From positions 744,001-808,000 of the forward strand of contig NZ_WAEL01000002.1 of assembly GCF_011742925.1 (NCBI RefSeq): a stretch of DNA of 64,000 bases, written 5' to 3'. Under the pieces are notes generated by a model that saw nothing but the letters and a program-made list of their open reading frames with translations, ran no database searches and was not told where the DNA came from. The stretch comes from Fibrivirga algicola. GTDB taxonomy: Bacteria; Bacteroidota; Bacteroidia; Cytophagales; Spirosomataceae. The first letter of the stretch is position 1; each line of letters begins with the position of its first letter. Position numbers and translations under genes: made by a program. This document shows positions 54,581-63,957 of the stretch, piece after piece.

Positions 54581-54801
54581 GACGGTTTAGCTTGCAAGGA
54601 TGAGGTAATCTTCAGTACAACAAGATTAGCCTACCGCTGGATAAATGGTTTGTACTTATTAGTCACTCAATGAAAACTAATGGCCTCTTTCAACAACTTT
54701 TAGACTAATTTGGCTATCTGGCTTTTCATATAAACTCGATTGGCTTAGCAAATCAGGAAGAGGCCAATCTTAACTTATTAGTTCGTTTATACGAAAGCTG
54801 A
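54581..54801. other. intergenic remnant, 221 bp
   Basis: AT-rich sequence between the integrase relic and the first gene of the surface operon. There are many stops in all frames and no recognisable feature apart from the small palindrome TTCGTTTATACGAA at 54783-54796, just before the start. The promoter of the operon must lie here, but I could not assign -33/-7 boxes with confidence. Confidence 0.4.
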
Positions 54802-55629
54802 ATGAAACACAAGTACCATCTAGGTTTATTAATTGCCGTTGTAATTCAGCTAGGCTGTAGCCAACGTGCTACGATTCATTTTACCCAGAAGCCCCCTGAA
54901 CTGATATCCGCAGATGCGCTAACAGAGATCATGCTGGTGAACAAATCACCTCGGATTGTACTTCGTGTTCCGAATACCCGCAAAGGAGTAACTAACACGC
55001 AAGGAACCGTAAGCTCAAGGTCAGAGGTGGCTAGCCCCCCGGTCAGATTAGCCAGCAACACCCGCTTGCCACTCAGAGCAGCCTACAGCGACGCATGGTA
55101 TGATGAGACCTCTTTATACAACGCCATCGAGAAACAGCTTTTTAAAGAAGGCTTCAGTGTTCGGGATAGAGGTCTATTCAATGAGGTACTTGATGGAGCT
55201 CAGAATGCGAATTATTCAAAAATAAACGCCCTGACCGATACAGATCTCATTTTAGAACTAGTACGGCTTGATTTTCCTGTTGGCTACTCCACAAACGTCT
55301 GCTTTGTTGAGCCAGATAACGAAAAGCGATTAATTAATGAATATCGCACAGAGCAAGGCGCTTCTGTTGAATTCAAGTTGGTACATGTCAAGACAAATGA
55401 AATTGTTGGCACGTACAAACTTTACTACACCCCTTGCCTTACCGGATGTCGGGGCTTTTATAAAAAGACAGGTGCTGGTGGTATTTTCAGCGCTAAGGGC
55501 TGGCTAAGACCCAGCGAGCAAGCTGAACTACAGAGGAACGCAAGGAGAGGGTACCAGACTTTTGATCAGGATGAACTCGAAACGTTTATCACCGATGCGA
55601 CCAGGCAATTGATAAGCTCAATGCGTTAA
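54802..55629 (+). CDS. lipoprotein of unknown function, first gene of surface operon
   Basis: 275 residues with lipobox LGCS (Cys at 19). The middle (about 105-160) reads SLYNAIEKQLFKEGFSVRDR, then NEVL and later TDTDLILELVRLDF. This is the rhythm of CsgG/LpoB-like outer-membrane lipoprotein domains (weak, inferred). C-terminal half: SVEFKLVHVKTNEIVGTYKL, with a Cys pair in TPCLTGCRGFY. No named family. It starts a tight operon, 18 bp before the next gene, and its composition is AT-richer than the core genes. Confidence 0.75.
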   Translation: MKHKYHLGLLIAVVIQLGCSQRATIHFTQKPPELISADALTEIMLVNKSPRIVLRVPNTRKGVTNTQGTVSSRSEVASPPVRLASNTRLPLRAAYSDAWYDETSLYNAIEKQLFKEGFSVRDRGLFNEVLDGAQNANYSKINALTDTDLILELVRLDFPVGYSTNVCFVEPDNEKRLINEYRTEQGASVEFKLVHVKTNEIVGTYKLYYTPCLTGCRGFYKKTGAGGIFSAKGWLRPSEQAELQRNARRGYQTFDQDELETFITDATRQLISSMR

Positions 55630-55647
55630 CCTGACTCTAGTCTATCT

Positions 55648-56832
55648 ATGAAACAACTTCTACCTCTATTGCTTTTACTTCTCGGTTTTTCATCTGTGCT
55701 ACAGGCTCAGGATGCTATTTATACAGCAAATGGAAACCGAATTTCTGACGTCAGGCTAACTAACCTGACTGATGACCGTGTGTATTTCATCATTAATAAA
55801 GATGAAAAATCACTTTCGCGTCAGAACATCCTGTTCGCCTTCAGTAACACGGGTAATTTTTTGCTAATCAGCAGCTTAAGTGCTGATCTAGATCAGGCTA
55901 AAGAGCAATTACGGACTTTTTTATCGGCTCCCCTCCATCCTGGCAACAAAGATTACCTCATCAGAGCCGTGCCCTTTAAAGTACTGCCGGCGACCATTCA
56001 GTATGAAAACGACGCTATCGTAAACTACGTAACAGAAGATGGTAAGCCTGCCTCTATTTCTAAAGGTGAGCTCGTGGCAATCATTTATCGTACAGGTAAA
56101 CATAACCTCATAAGAGAACCTGCAGATGTAGCTGCCCTCTTACCTGATATCAGCGCTTATTTTAAGAGCGCCTCTGCAACTGTTCCTCCGCCAGCAACAA
56201 CCGTTCAGCAACCAACGAACAAGGCTCCGAAAGCCATCGAAGCAACCCCAGTTGCCCAACCCACTACACCCGTAACTTCTCCATCGACTCAGGATACCGT
56301 TCAGCAGGCGGAGAAAGTTACGTCTGGCAAAAGCCTCTCCCTTAGCGAAGCTCAATACCAGTATTACCGTAAAAAGTCGATTCAGACAGTCGAAGAATTC
56401 GCCCAATACTTGAATATAATCACGAACAAAAGTATCTCTCTTGAAGCCAGGAACCAGGCAATTACCCAGGCATCAAAACTATTCATGCCCGCCGCTACCA
56501 TGGAAGTGGCATCATCCAATCGGGCGGGGTCCCGGCGATATCCGATTAAAGAATACCTAAATCGATTAAAGTTGCTTCCTTACACGTCTACCAAGATCGA
56601 GTGGACTGAAGTGCAATTTCTTAAAGAATTGTCGCAGGCAGCTGATGGCAACTACTATGGGACGATCACCGGGCAGCAAACATTTATAGGTTCTGGCAGC
56701 AATGCTTATTATAGTGACGTCACCTCCAAAAACGTCCGTGTCAAGCTGGAACGGTTACCTGTAGTCATTGATGGCATAGAGAATACAAGCTGGAATCTGC
56801 TCCTTGGCTCCATTGGTATATCTGCCCAGTAA
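55648..56832 (+). CDS. exported repeat protein of unknown function
   Basis: 394 residues with signal peptide (LLPLLLLLLGFSSVLQAQ). Two related segments of about 45 residues are visible: near 22-70 (IYTANGNRISDVRLTNLTDD and on) and near 115-155 (IQYENDAIVNYVTEDGKPAS and on), each ending in a hydrophobic strand plus G-[NK]. A Pro/Thr/Gln-rich linker (about 175-225) joins a C-terminal domain (about 230-394) of unknown fold. It is likely periplasmic or on the surface. Second gene of the operon, 6 bp before the OmpA-like gene. Confidence 0.75.
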   Translation: MKQLLPLLLLLLGFSSVLQAQDAIYTANGNRISDVRLTNLTDDRVYFIINKDEKSLSRQNILFAFSNTGNFLLISSLSADLDQAKEQLRTFLSAPLHPGNKDYLIRAVPFKVLPATIQYENDAIVNYVTEDGKPASISKGELVAIIYRTGKHNLIREPADVAALLPDISAYFKSASATVPPPATTVQQPTNKAPKAIEATPVAQPTTPVTSPSTQDTVQQAEKVTSGKSLSLSEAQYQYYRKKSIQTVEEFAQYLNIITNKSISLEARNQAITQASKLFMPAATMEVASSNRAGSRRYPIKEYLNRLKLLPYTSTKIEWTEVQFLKELSQAADGNYYGTITGQQTFIGSGSNAYYSDVTSKNVRVKLERLPVVIDGIENTSWNLLLGSIGISAQ

Positions 56833-56838
56833 TCAATC

Positions 56839-58173
56839 ATGAAAGCGATCGGTATATGTTTGCTTTGGGCATTATTAGCTCCAATTTGGGGTGTAGCTCA
56901 AGTAGCAGACACGTCCTCGTGTCTTCGACTAAACGGACTGCTTATTGACCAAACTACCCATCAGCCACTGGATAAAGGGCTGATATTTGCCAGGACAGCA
57001 TGGGGTCGGTTAAAAATTGGGATATCTGATGAGGCTGGAAAGTTTACCGCAGTTGTCCCTTGCGAAACGGTATCCCTCCTCATTGAACGAACAGCCTACC
57101 AGTCCCAAACACTCGCTCTTCTTCGCCCCGAAGCCGATTCCAGAAAGTCAGTTTCGGTTATTATTCCATTGCTGGTTACAGAAAAACAGGGTAGTAACAG
57201 GCCCTACCACCAAACAGAGCAGACCAATTACGTTCAACAGACCATTTCCGCTGAACAGTTAGTCGCACCGCAACAGCCTACAACGTTTTCTGTAGTCGAC
57301 GCATTGGAGAAAAAGCCGTTGATGGCCACTATCTGTCTGTTTTTCACAAAAACGGGTGAGAAAAAATGTGTAACCGCGGACAACCACGGGCTTGCCCAGG
57401 TTAATCTGGACCACCACGACATCATAGCGCTGGAGGTAATCTCTGCCGGGTATCAGCCCTATGCTGGCAACTTGATTGTTGATCAGCTCGAAGGCCGCCG
57501 CCATGAAATACAACTACAGCGTGAGCTTACTCTTCTGACTGTCAAGGCTGATGATGCGAGCCAGTGTGCTATTCGAATGGGAAATAAACAGGTTCCTTTA
57601 CTCCCAATACCCGACCGGGTCGGGCAATTCGTCGCCTATGCGTTAACTCCGGGTCGTTACGAGCTACTTGTTACGACAAAGACAACTACGATTCGCCGGT
57701 TCATTCAGCTTCAGCAGGGCTTGAATACAGAAGAGATCAAATCCATAACATCCGTTTCCACTGCCCGTAAATCAGCCGGTACAATCCAGAGCATTACCAC
57801 ACGCACCATTTCCCGGCCAACCTTGCTCTTACCCGACTCTATTCCCATGATCTATTTTCAACAGGGTAGCTACCAGTTGCGTGTAGATTCGCAGGAGGTA
57901 CTGAGACAGGTAGCAGCTTACCTTAAAAAACACCCGTCGTACACACTTCGCATTACTGGCCATACCGACAACGTAGGCGATGAACGACTAAATCTGAATC
58001 TATCGCAGGATCGGGCTAAAGTGACATCCACCTTTTTAAACGGGCAAGGCATACAGGATTCTCGACTTATTCAGAATGGATTGGGTGGCAAATACCCGTT
58101 GGTACCCAACGATACCGAAACGAATAAAGCACTCAACCGCCGAGTTGCCCTAACGTTAATTCCTGCTCAATGA
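56839..58173 (+). CDS. OmpA-family protein with peptidoglycan-binding C-terminal domain
   Basis: 444 residues with signal peptide (GICLLWALLAPIWGVAQ). Two carboxypeptidase-regulatory-like beta domains are likely (LNGLLIDQTTHQPLDKGLIF and, near 150-210, VDALEKKPLMATICLFF with TADNHGLAQVNLDHHDIIAL). The OmpA C-terminal domain (about 325-444) has YFQQGSYQLRVDS, RITGHTDNVGDERLNLNLSQ and RAKVTSTFLNGQGI, and ends NKALNRRVALTLIP. It would anchor the operon's products to peptidoglycan. It overlaps the next gene by 4 bp (ATGA). Confidence 0.9.
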   Translation: MKAIGICLLWALLAPIWGVAQVADTSSCLRLNGLLIDQTTHQPLDKGLIFARTAWGRLKIGISDEAGKFTAVVPCETVSLLIERTAYQSQTLALLRPEADSRKSVSVIIPLLVTEKQGSNRPYHQTEQTNYVQQTISAEQLVAPQQPTTFSVVDALEKKPLMATICLFFTKTGEKKCVTADNHGLAQVNLDHHDIIALEVISAGYQPYAGNLIVDQLEGRRHEIQLQRELTLLTVKADDASQCAIRMGNKQVPLLPIPDRVGQFVAYALTPGRYELLVTTKTTTIRRFIQLQQGLNTEEIKSITSVSTARKSAGTIQSITTRTISRPTLLLPDSIPMIYFQQGSYQLRVDSQEVLRQVAAYLKKHPSYTLRITGHTDNVGDERLNLNLSQDRAKVTSTFLNGQGIQDSRLIQNGLGGKYPLVPNDTETNKALNRRVALTLIPAQ

Positions 58174-59111
58174 TGAAACGCTACCTTATACTATATCGGA
58201 TTCTAACAGTTCTCATTCTCTCTGGATTAGTTGGTTGTCATCAGACCCCCCTGGTACCTGTCACCGCTATTCCATTAACCTGCCAGTTGTATCAGCTTAC
58301 CACTATCAATGAGGGTATACGAGATACAACCACATACCTCTACAATGATTTTGGCCACGTCCTGGAGAGCTCTTATAGAAAATGGGTAAACGCAAAGCTG
58401 GCGACAAGGACAAAAAAAAGCTTCACCTATTCGTATGACCACTTCCTGCTAACTCAGATTGAGCAGACAACAAATTTTTTAGCTACCGGAGGACAGACGC
58501 AGGACGATAAGGGTTACGTATACGACTATATTGATGGCAAAATCAACAAAGTTGTTATTAGAAATAATGTGACGGGCGTAACGATTTTAGTACAGCAATA
58601 TCAATACGAAAACGATGTAGTAAAAACCGTCACAGAATTAAACGGAACGCAATTGCTCTTAAGACGATACATGTTTACAAGCGATGCTAAACTAGTTAAG
58701 TATGAAGAACCCAGCTTGTTTATAATTACAGAGGTTAATAATGGTAAAATCACAAAGAAAGTAGGTAATAACGGTACCACTATTAATTATCAGTTCGACA
58801 ACCAGGGACAGTTGATAAATGAAACCACTACATCTGCTTCTGAACAGACTATCCATCTCTACGACTACGATACAGCACAATATTGGGGCAAAACACAACT
58901 CCGACTTCGTGGCTTTCCAGTTATTGATTTCGGCGGCGCTTCTTTACTACACAACCTACTTGTTGATGACCTGCAAGTAATTCAAAATGGGAGGGTTACG
59001 CAGAAAAGAAAGCTAACCTTCAACCATATTTACACTAAGGGTGGCTATTCCCTCGGCTATGGTAGAAGCGATGGAGCACAACAACGAAATACTTACTCCA
59101 ACTGTCTATGA
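58170..59111 (+). CDS. lipoprotein with YD/RHS-like repeats
   Basis: 313 residues from ATG 58170 (second Met in tandem). Lipobox LVGC at residues 20-23. The body has repeating strands of the form [FY]xYD..G....: TTTYLYNDFGHVLESSYR, FTYSYDHFLLTQIEQ, YVYDYIDGKINKVV, YQYENDVVKTV, INYQFDNQGQLINETT and IHLYDYDTAQYW. This is the pattern of short YD-type beta-repeats seen in Rhs-like surface proteins of Bacteroidota. It overlaps the OmpA gene and the following gene by 4 bp each. Confidence 0.8.
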   Translation: MMKRYLILYRILTVLILSGLVGCHQTPLVPVTAIPLTCQLYQLTTINEGIRDTTTYLYNDFGHVLESSYRKWVNAKLATRTKKSFTYSYDHFLLTQIEQTTNFLATGGQTQDDKGYVYDYIDGKINKVVIRNNVTGVTILVQQYQYENDVVKTVTELNGTQLLLRRYMFTSDAKLVKYEEPSLFIITEVNNGKITKKVGNNGTTINYQFDNQGQLINETTTSASEQTIHLYDYDTAQYWGKTQLRLRGFPVIDFGGASLLHNLLVDDLQVIQNGRVTQKRKLTFNHIYTKGGYSLGYGRSDGAQQRNTYSNCL

Positions 59112-60394
59112 AACAACTTTTTACTCTATCAATACTTTGTTTTCTACTGAGCATCGGTGTATCGGTAGCACAAAAAAGTGACGGCCCAATCTATGCCGCT
59201 AAAGTCAGAACTAGCCCGTCAGCAGCTAATAAGCGTAGAGATGATGAGATTACGCGACAGGCCAAAGAAAAGCTAAACGATTTAGTAGAATTGTTAAATA
59301 TGTTAACTTCTTCTATTACATTATCAGAATTAGAACGAAAGTCACTCATTAAGAATAGCTTTTTGCCCAACCCGAATCAGCTTTTCTACAATGATGCAGT
59401 AGTCATTGAGGATGATATTGATCCAACCCATACGTCAATCGATAGTACGGTAGAAATGTCCGTAGAAAGGTATTTGACAAACCTGGAATTATACTACGCA
59501 AAAACAGATAGCGCATCAATAGACTTTTCTCAAAAAGTCACATCCAGAGTTTATGAAGGCAGAGACTACCCTTATATAAAAATATTCTTCAAATCTCTTT
59601 TCAAAAGCAAGCATAACGAGCTTAAGACACCTTACACATCAGGGCTTCGAGTTGCTGAGATCAGAGCAGATAGTGTAGATGGTAAAATTCATACGTTCAT
59701 AACGCGGCTAGGATTTCAACGACCCACAGATAATCTATCTGAGCTTACAGCACCAATGATTCATGATGAGGTGAAGCCTAAAAAATCGATAAAAGGACAG
59801 GAAACCTTTTACCTGAGCAGCGAAAACAGGCCCGATTCACTAGTGACGAAATTTGACAGTAAATGGTTACATGTCATTAACTCGTCGACTCTTTCTATTC
59901 CTATGGGCTTTTATCAGCGTAGTGCTAAAAGTGGCCAGAACCAGAGTAACGTGAGTATTATGCTAAGAGACAATAATCGACGTCTAACGTTCAGGCGAAT
60001 CGATGGTACGTCTACTGATTTCAATAAAATTATTCGTGTAGAGTCGGTAGAAGAATTGGTAAAGAGAAAGCGTAAGCTGAAAAGGTGGGGCTGGGCACAG
60101 ACCCTTACTGGCGTCATTGCCTTGGGGGCCAGTTATACCGGTTACTCTTCCTTACAGACCAGCTACAACGACTATAGTGACAGGCTCACAACCGTAAACG
60201 CGGAATATGCGATGTGGTCTTCCTTGTCACAACAGTCAGGAAGCACTCCCAGCCCTCTGATGGCATTTAATGAGTATGCAAAGCCAGGAATCTATGGGGT
60301 ATATGGTGGTACTGTAGTGGGAAGCACGCTACTTGTTAATGGTATCCGATGCTTACTGAAAGCAGGTAGAATTAAAATTCCTACCAAGAAATAA
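59108..60394 (+). CDS. exported or membrane protein of unknown function with two C-terminal helices
   Basis: 428 residues with signal peptide (LFTLSILCFLLSIGVSVAQ). The N-terminal third is highly charged and helical (RRDDEITRQAKEKLNDLVEL and on). The middle is beta-rich without a family I know. The C-terminus has two hydrophobic segments near 335-352 (AQTLTGVIALGASYTGY) and 395-412 (GVYGGTVVGSTLLVNG), separated by a short loop. It could be anchored in the inner membrane. Coupled to the neighbours by a 4-bp overlap (ATGA), with 32 bp to the adhesin gene. Confidence 0.75.
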   Translation: MKQLFTLSILCFLLSIGVSVAQKSDGPIYAAKVRTSPSAANKRRDDEITRQAKEKLNDLVELLNMLTSSITLSELERKSLIKNSFLPNPNQLFYNDAVVIEDDIDPTHTSIDSTVEMSVERYLTNLELYYAKTDSASIDFSQKVTSRVYEGRDYPYIKIFFKSLFKSKHNELKTPYTSGLRVAEIRADSVDGKIHTFITRLGFQRPTDNLSELTAPMIHDEVKPKKSIKGQETFYLSSENRPDSLVTKFDSKWLHVINSSTLSIPMGFYQRSAKSGQNQSNVSIMLRDNNRRLTFRRIDGTSTDFNKIIRVESVEELVKRKRKLKRWGWAQTLTGVIALGASYTGYSSLQTSYNDYSDRLTTVNAEYAMWSSLSQQSGSTPSPLMAFNEYAKPGIYGVYGGTVVGSTLLVNGIRCLLKAGRIKIPTKK

Positions 60395-60426
60395 TCAAGC
60401 CCTGTTCGACTTTAGACATACTCAAC

Positions 60427-63400
60427 ATGACCATAACCAGTAAGCATTTCGGGCTACTGCTGCTAGTATTACTTCACGTTTCAACTGCACAGGCTCAGTT
60501 GACCCTTTCATTGAGTGGTGGCGACCCACTCGCCAGTCCAACTCTTGCTTTTGATGGAAATGTGTTCCAGGCTGGTGGGCAAATTGGTGATGCCCCTATT
60601 TATGCCAAGTTTACAGGTGTAGGTACCCGCTTTTTTCAGATCGACTCACCGGGTGAGAATAAAACGGTCACGGTTACCGGTGATGGCTTCTTTACTATTC
60701 GCCCAACAGGTAATATGCTGGTCGACGGTTCGCTGATTAAAAACTTTACGGGTCCAATTACGGGGGCAATAGGCATTGCCGTAAAGCCCCTTACCATTTC
60801 AACAATCAGCGCGAACGTATCAACAACGGTTGCCACAGGCTCTCGAATCACTATCTCTTACAGTACAGGATCGGGCATTTTTCCATTGAATGTTATTTCG
60901 AACGGCTTTAAGGCGCAGCTTCTTGATGCCAGTGGAAATTTTATAACTGATCTCCTCGACTGGGAGGACCAGTACATTGGCCGTGAGCAGCAGAATGCGA
61001 GCGTTGGGGGCGTACGGTCAATAAAAGGCACCATTCCGAGCACAGTAGCTTCAGGATCATATAGGGTCCGTGTGGCAACAACCGGGCTCTCAGTAAATGT
61101 AATTGGTACGCCCAGTAGCTTATTTACTATCAGAAACGATGCCCTGGTCATTACGGCCAACCCGATCGCAGGTACCTACTGTGTTGGGGCGGAGGTTGCT
61201 TTCCCCTTTTCCACGTCAGGTACGTCTCAAACGGGTAGCTCATTCAAGGTCCAGCTTGTCGAAGCTAACGGGACAATCATACAGGATCTGTCGGGCACAA
61301 GTATAGCCTCACCAGTCAGAGCTACAATTCCAACCTCACTGAGTGGAGGCAGCTATCGGTTTCGCATTGTTAGCATCCCAACTGGTATTACGAGTAATAC
61401 AGCTATAGTGGGAATCTCTCAGATTCCCACCATGACCATCGCGAATGACTCTGAGATTGGTATCGGCGAGCGGGCGGCCGTTCGATTGAGCTTCACAGGG
61501 ACGCCCCCATGGACCGTTATCTACACGGATTATAACGCTGCTTATGCACCAGGGTATTCACAAATAACAACTGTCAGTTCGAACACAGTACTGGTTGCTC
61601 CTACCTTTTTTGTGCCAACAATATATGACAAACGGTTCATAAAAAGTTTCCAGGACAATACCTGTGGTGTTAGCAATTTAATCAGTGGCTCAGCAGTAGT
61701 ATCGATCAAACCTGTAACCATTACAACGGGTAGTTTATCCGGGAGTTACTGTCCAGGTAACACAATAGCTGTTTCGTACATAATGAGCGGATCTTTATCC
61801 TCAAATGCAATTCCGCAGGTGCAGTTGTCAGACGCCAATGGGGATTTTGCAAACGGCCAAATCGTTAGTTCGATTAGTACTACGAACCCAATCAATGCCA
61901 CACTTCCTTCATCACTTGTTGGCGGAACTGGCTACAGGCTACGTGTTATTCTTCAGAAGCCCACCAATCCGAACCTTGATTATACCGGGTCAATTATTTC
62001 TGTTGCCAGTTCAATTACCATTAGTCGGCCTGAGGCGCCCAAGGTTACCGATTTTTCGTTCTGCTTTGGCACAACAGTAACCAGCCCGCTCAGCGCCTCA
62101 GGAATAGGTTTAAAGTGGTATGTGGCAGGCATTACACAACCCCTTGCCGCCGCACCAATTCCTTCTTCCAGTCAAGCCAGTACCTATTATGTTAGTCAAA
62201 CAGTTAATGGGTGCGAAAGCCCTTTAGCTACAATCAACTCTATACCCAGAGCTGCTCCACAAGCGCCAATCATTAGCACCGTTTCGCTTTGCCAAGGGTC
62301 GCAAGGACAATTTGCCGCCAGTGCCAATGTACTTTGGTACAACTCGTTGACCGGTGGTGTAGGTACGTCGCAGCCGCCCGCTATAAACACGCAACTGGCC
62401 GGAGACATAACCGTTTATGCCTCGCAGACCATAACCGGGTGCGAAAGCCCGCGAACACCTGTTAAGGCAACTGTGTATCCTATTCCAGCCGCTCCCCTTG
62501 TACAGCCAGCAACCGTCCTCTGCCAATACAGTATAGCCAATTCCTTAACCGCAACAGGAACAAACCTGACCTGGTATGCCCAGTCCGGGAAACTAGCAGG
62601 AGCACCAATTCCTGGTACGCTACAATCAGGCTCGCAATCGTATTCGGTTAGTCAGGCGGCTAATAACTGCGAAAGCGCACGCACGGCGCTCAGTGTTATT
62701 GTTTTAGCGGCTCCTACCACTCCTTCTGCAAATTCAGTACGGTACTGCGTTGGTGATACCCCGAGTAGCTTTTCTGTGTCAGGTACGTTACTAAAGTGGT
62801 ATACGGCAGCTACAGGTGGTATTGCGTCACCCTCCCCGCCCACCATCTCTACACAACTCCCCGATGTACTCACCTTCTATGTCTCTCAGACAGATAACAA
62901 CAATTGTGAGAGTCTTCGGCAACCCGTATCTGTAACGGTCGCCGCCACGCCAGTTGCACCAACAGTAACCCCTAACCTGGCAGTCTGTCAGTCTGCGGTA
63001 GTTGGCGCGCTGTCGGCAACACCAAACACAGGGCTAACCTGGCAACAGGTCAGTGTTAGCGGTAGTACAGATATCGCTCCAATACCCTCAACGGCTCAAC
63101 CAGGCTCATTCACCTACCTTGTTACGCAGAAAATAGGCAGTTGTACCAGTCCTGCGGGTCGCATTGTTTTCACAGTAAACAAAACACCCGACCGGCCAAT
63201 TGCGGCCTCCCCTGTTAATTTTTGCACAGGGCAGACAGGCACCCTTTTGACAGCCAACGCAGCCGGTCGGTTAACCTGGTATACGAACGCCAATCACAGC
63301 GGGCCTGCATTTGCCAGTATCCTCCCAGCGACCGACCAGGTCAATGTAGCAACTTACTACGTGATCCAGACCGACGTCAATAACTGTGAGAGTCCCCACA

Positions 63401-63957
63401 CTACGGTCGAAGTACGGGTATCGGCGAGAGCTACGGCACGATTGTCAGGAGATGGCGACGTATATCCCGGCGATAGCACAGCTATTCGGGTTCGTCTTTC
63501 AGGTGACGGTCCCTGGACCTTCACAAGGTGGGATAACCGATTTATCACAACAGGCGACTCGTTGTATGTGGGCTGGGTAAAGCCACTAGCTACACGGAGC
63601 TACGCCATTACCAATCTGCAAAGTGCCTGCGGCATTGGCAATAACGGAAATGCTTATACGCTCATTGTCAGACCTGTGCTAAGTGTTCTTCCTATCTCGG
63701 AATCGCTACTGCTCAAAGCCTACCCTAATCCTACATCAGGTGATGTAACGGTAAGCTGGAGTTCACAAGCTGAGCAGCCTGTTACCATAAAGATTATCAA
63801 TGCGGCTGGCTCCGTAGTAAAAGAGGTGAAGCGACAGGCAGGCAGCACAATGCAGTCAGAACTTTTTCAACTAGGTACACAACCGGCCGGCATCTATTTT
63901 CTACAAATCACCACAGAGAAGAATGGCACACAAGCCAAGTCTATTCTGAAGTATTAA
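60427..63957 (+). CDS. large secreted Ig-like repeat adhesin with type IX secretion sorting domain
   Basis: 1176 residues. The signal peptide ends at AQAQ (about residue 23). Residues about 120-530 hold beta-rich modules, three of which begin ITANPIAG-, ITTGSLSG- or STISAN-like and end in YRxRV strands. Residues about 537-1000 contain about six copies of an 75-85 residue Ig-like repeat with C-x-G..., LxWY near the middle, and YxVSQT-x-NxCES at the end. The last 88 residues are the T9SS type A sorting domain (KAYPNPTSGDVTVSW ... QPAGIYFLQITTEKNG ... SILKY). It is exported by T9SS and anchored to or released from the surface; adhesion is inferred. Confidence 0.9.
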   Translation: MTITSKHFGLLLLVLLHVSTAQAQLTLSLSGGDPLASPTLAFDGNVFQAGGQIGDAPIYAKFTGVGTRFFQIDSPGENKTVTVTGDGFFTIRPTGNMLVDGSLIKNFTGPITGAIGIAVKPLTISTISANVSTTVATGSRITISYSTGSGIFPLNVISNGFKAQLLDASGNFITDLLDWEDQYIGREQQNASVGGVRSIKGTIPSTVASGSYRVRVATTGLSVNVIGTPSSLFTIRNDALVITANPIAGTYCVGAEVAFPFSTSGTSQTGSSFKVQLVEANGTIIQDLSGTSIASPVRATIPTSLSGGSYRFRIVSIPTGITSNTAIVGISQIPTMTIANDSEIGIGERAAVRLSFTGTPPWTVIYTDYNAAYAPGYSQITTVSSNTVLVAPTFFVPTIYDKRFIKSFQDNTCGVSNLISGSAVVSIKPVTITTGSLSGSYCPGNTIAVSYIMSGSLSSNAIPQVQLSDANGDFANGQIVSSISTTNPINATLPSSLVGGTGYRLRVILQKPTNPNLDYTGSIISVASSITISRPEAPKVTDFSFCFGTTVTSPLSASGIGLKWYVAGITQPLAAAPIPSSSQASTYYVSQTVNGCESPLATINSIPRAAPQAPIISTVSLCQGSQGQFAASANVLWYNSLTGGVGTSQPPAINTQLAGDITVYASQTITGCESPRTPVKATVYPIPAAPLVQPATVLCQYSIANSLTATGTNLTWYAQSGKLAGAPIPGTLQSGSQSYSVSQAANNCESARTALSVIVLAAPTTPSANSVRYCVGDTPSSFSVSGTLLKWYTAATGGIASPSPPTISTQLPDVLTFYVSQTDNNNCESLRQPVSVTVAATPVAPTVTPNLAVCQSAVVGALSATPNTGLTWQQVSVSGSTDIAPIPSTAQPGSFTYLVTQKIGSCTSPAGRIVFTVNKTPDRPIAASPVNFCTGQTGTLLTANAAGRLTWYTNANHSGPAFASILPATDQVNVATYYVIQTDVNNCESPHTTVEVRVSARATARLSGDGDVYPGDSTAIRVRLSGDGPWTFTRWDNRFITTGDSLYVGWVKPLATRSYAITNLQSACGIGNNGNAYTLIVRPVLSVLPISESLLLKAYPNPTSGDVTVSWSSQAEQPVTIKIINAAGSVVKEVKRQAGSTMQSELFQLGTQPAGIYFLQITTEKNGTQAKSILKY

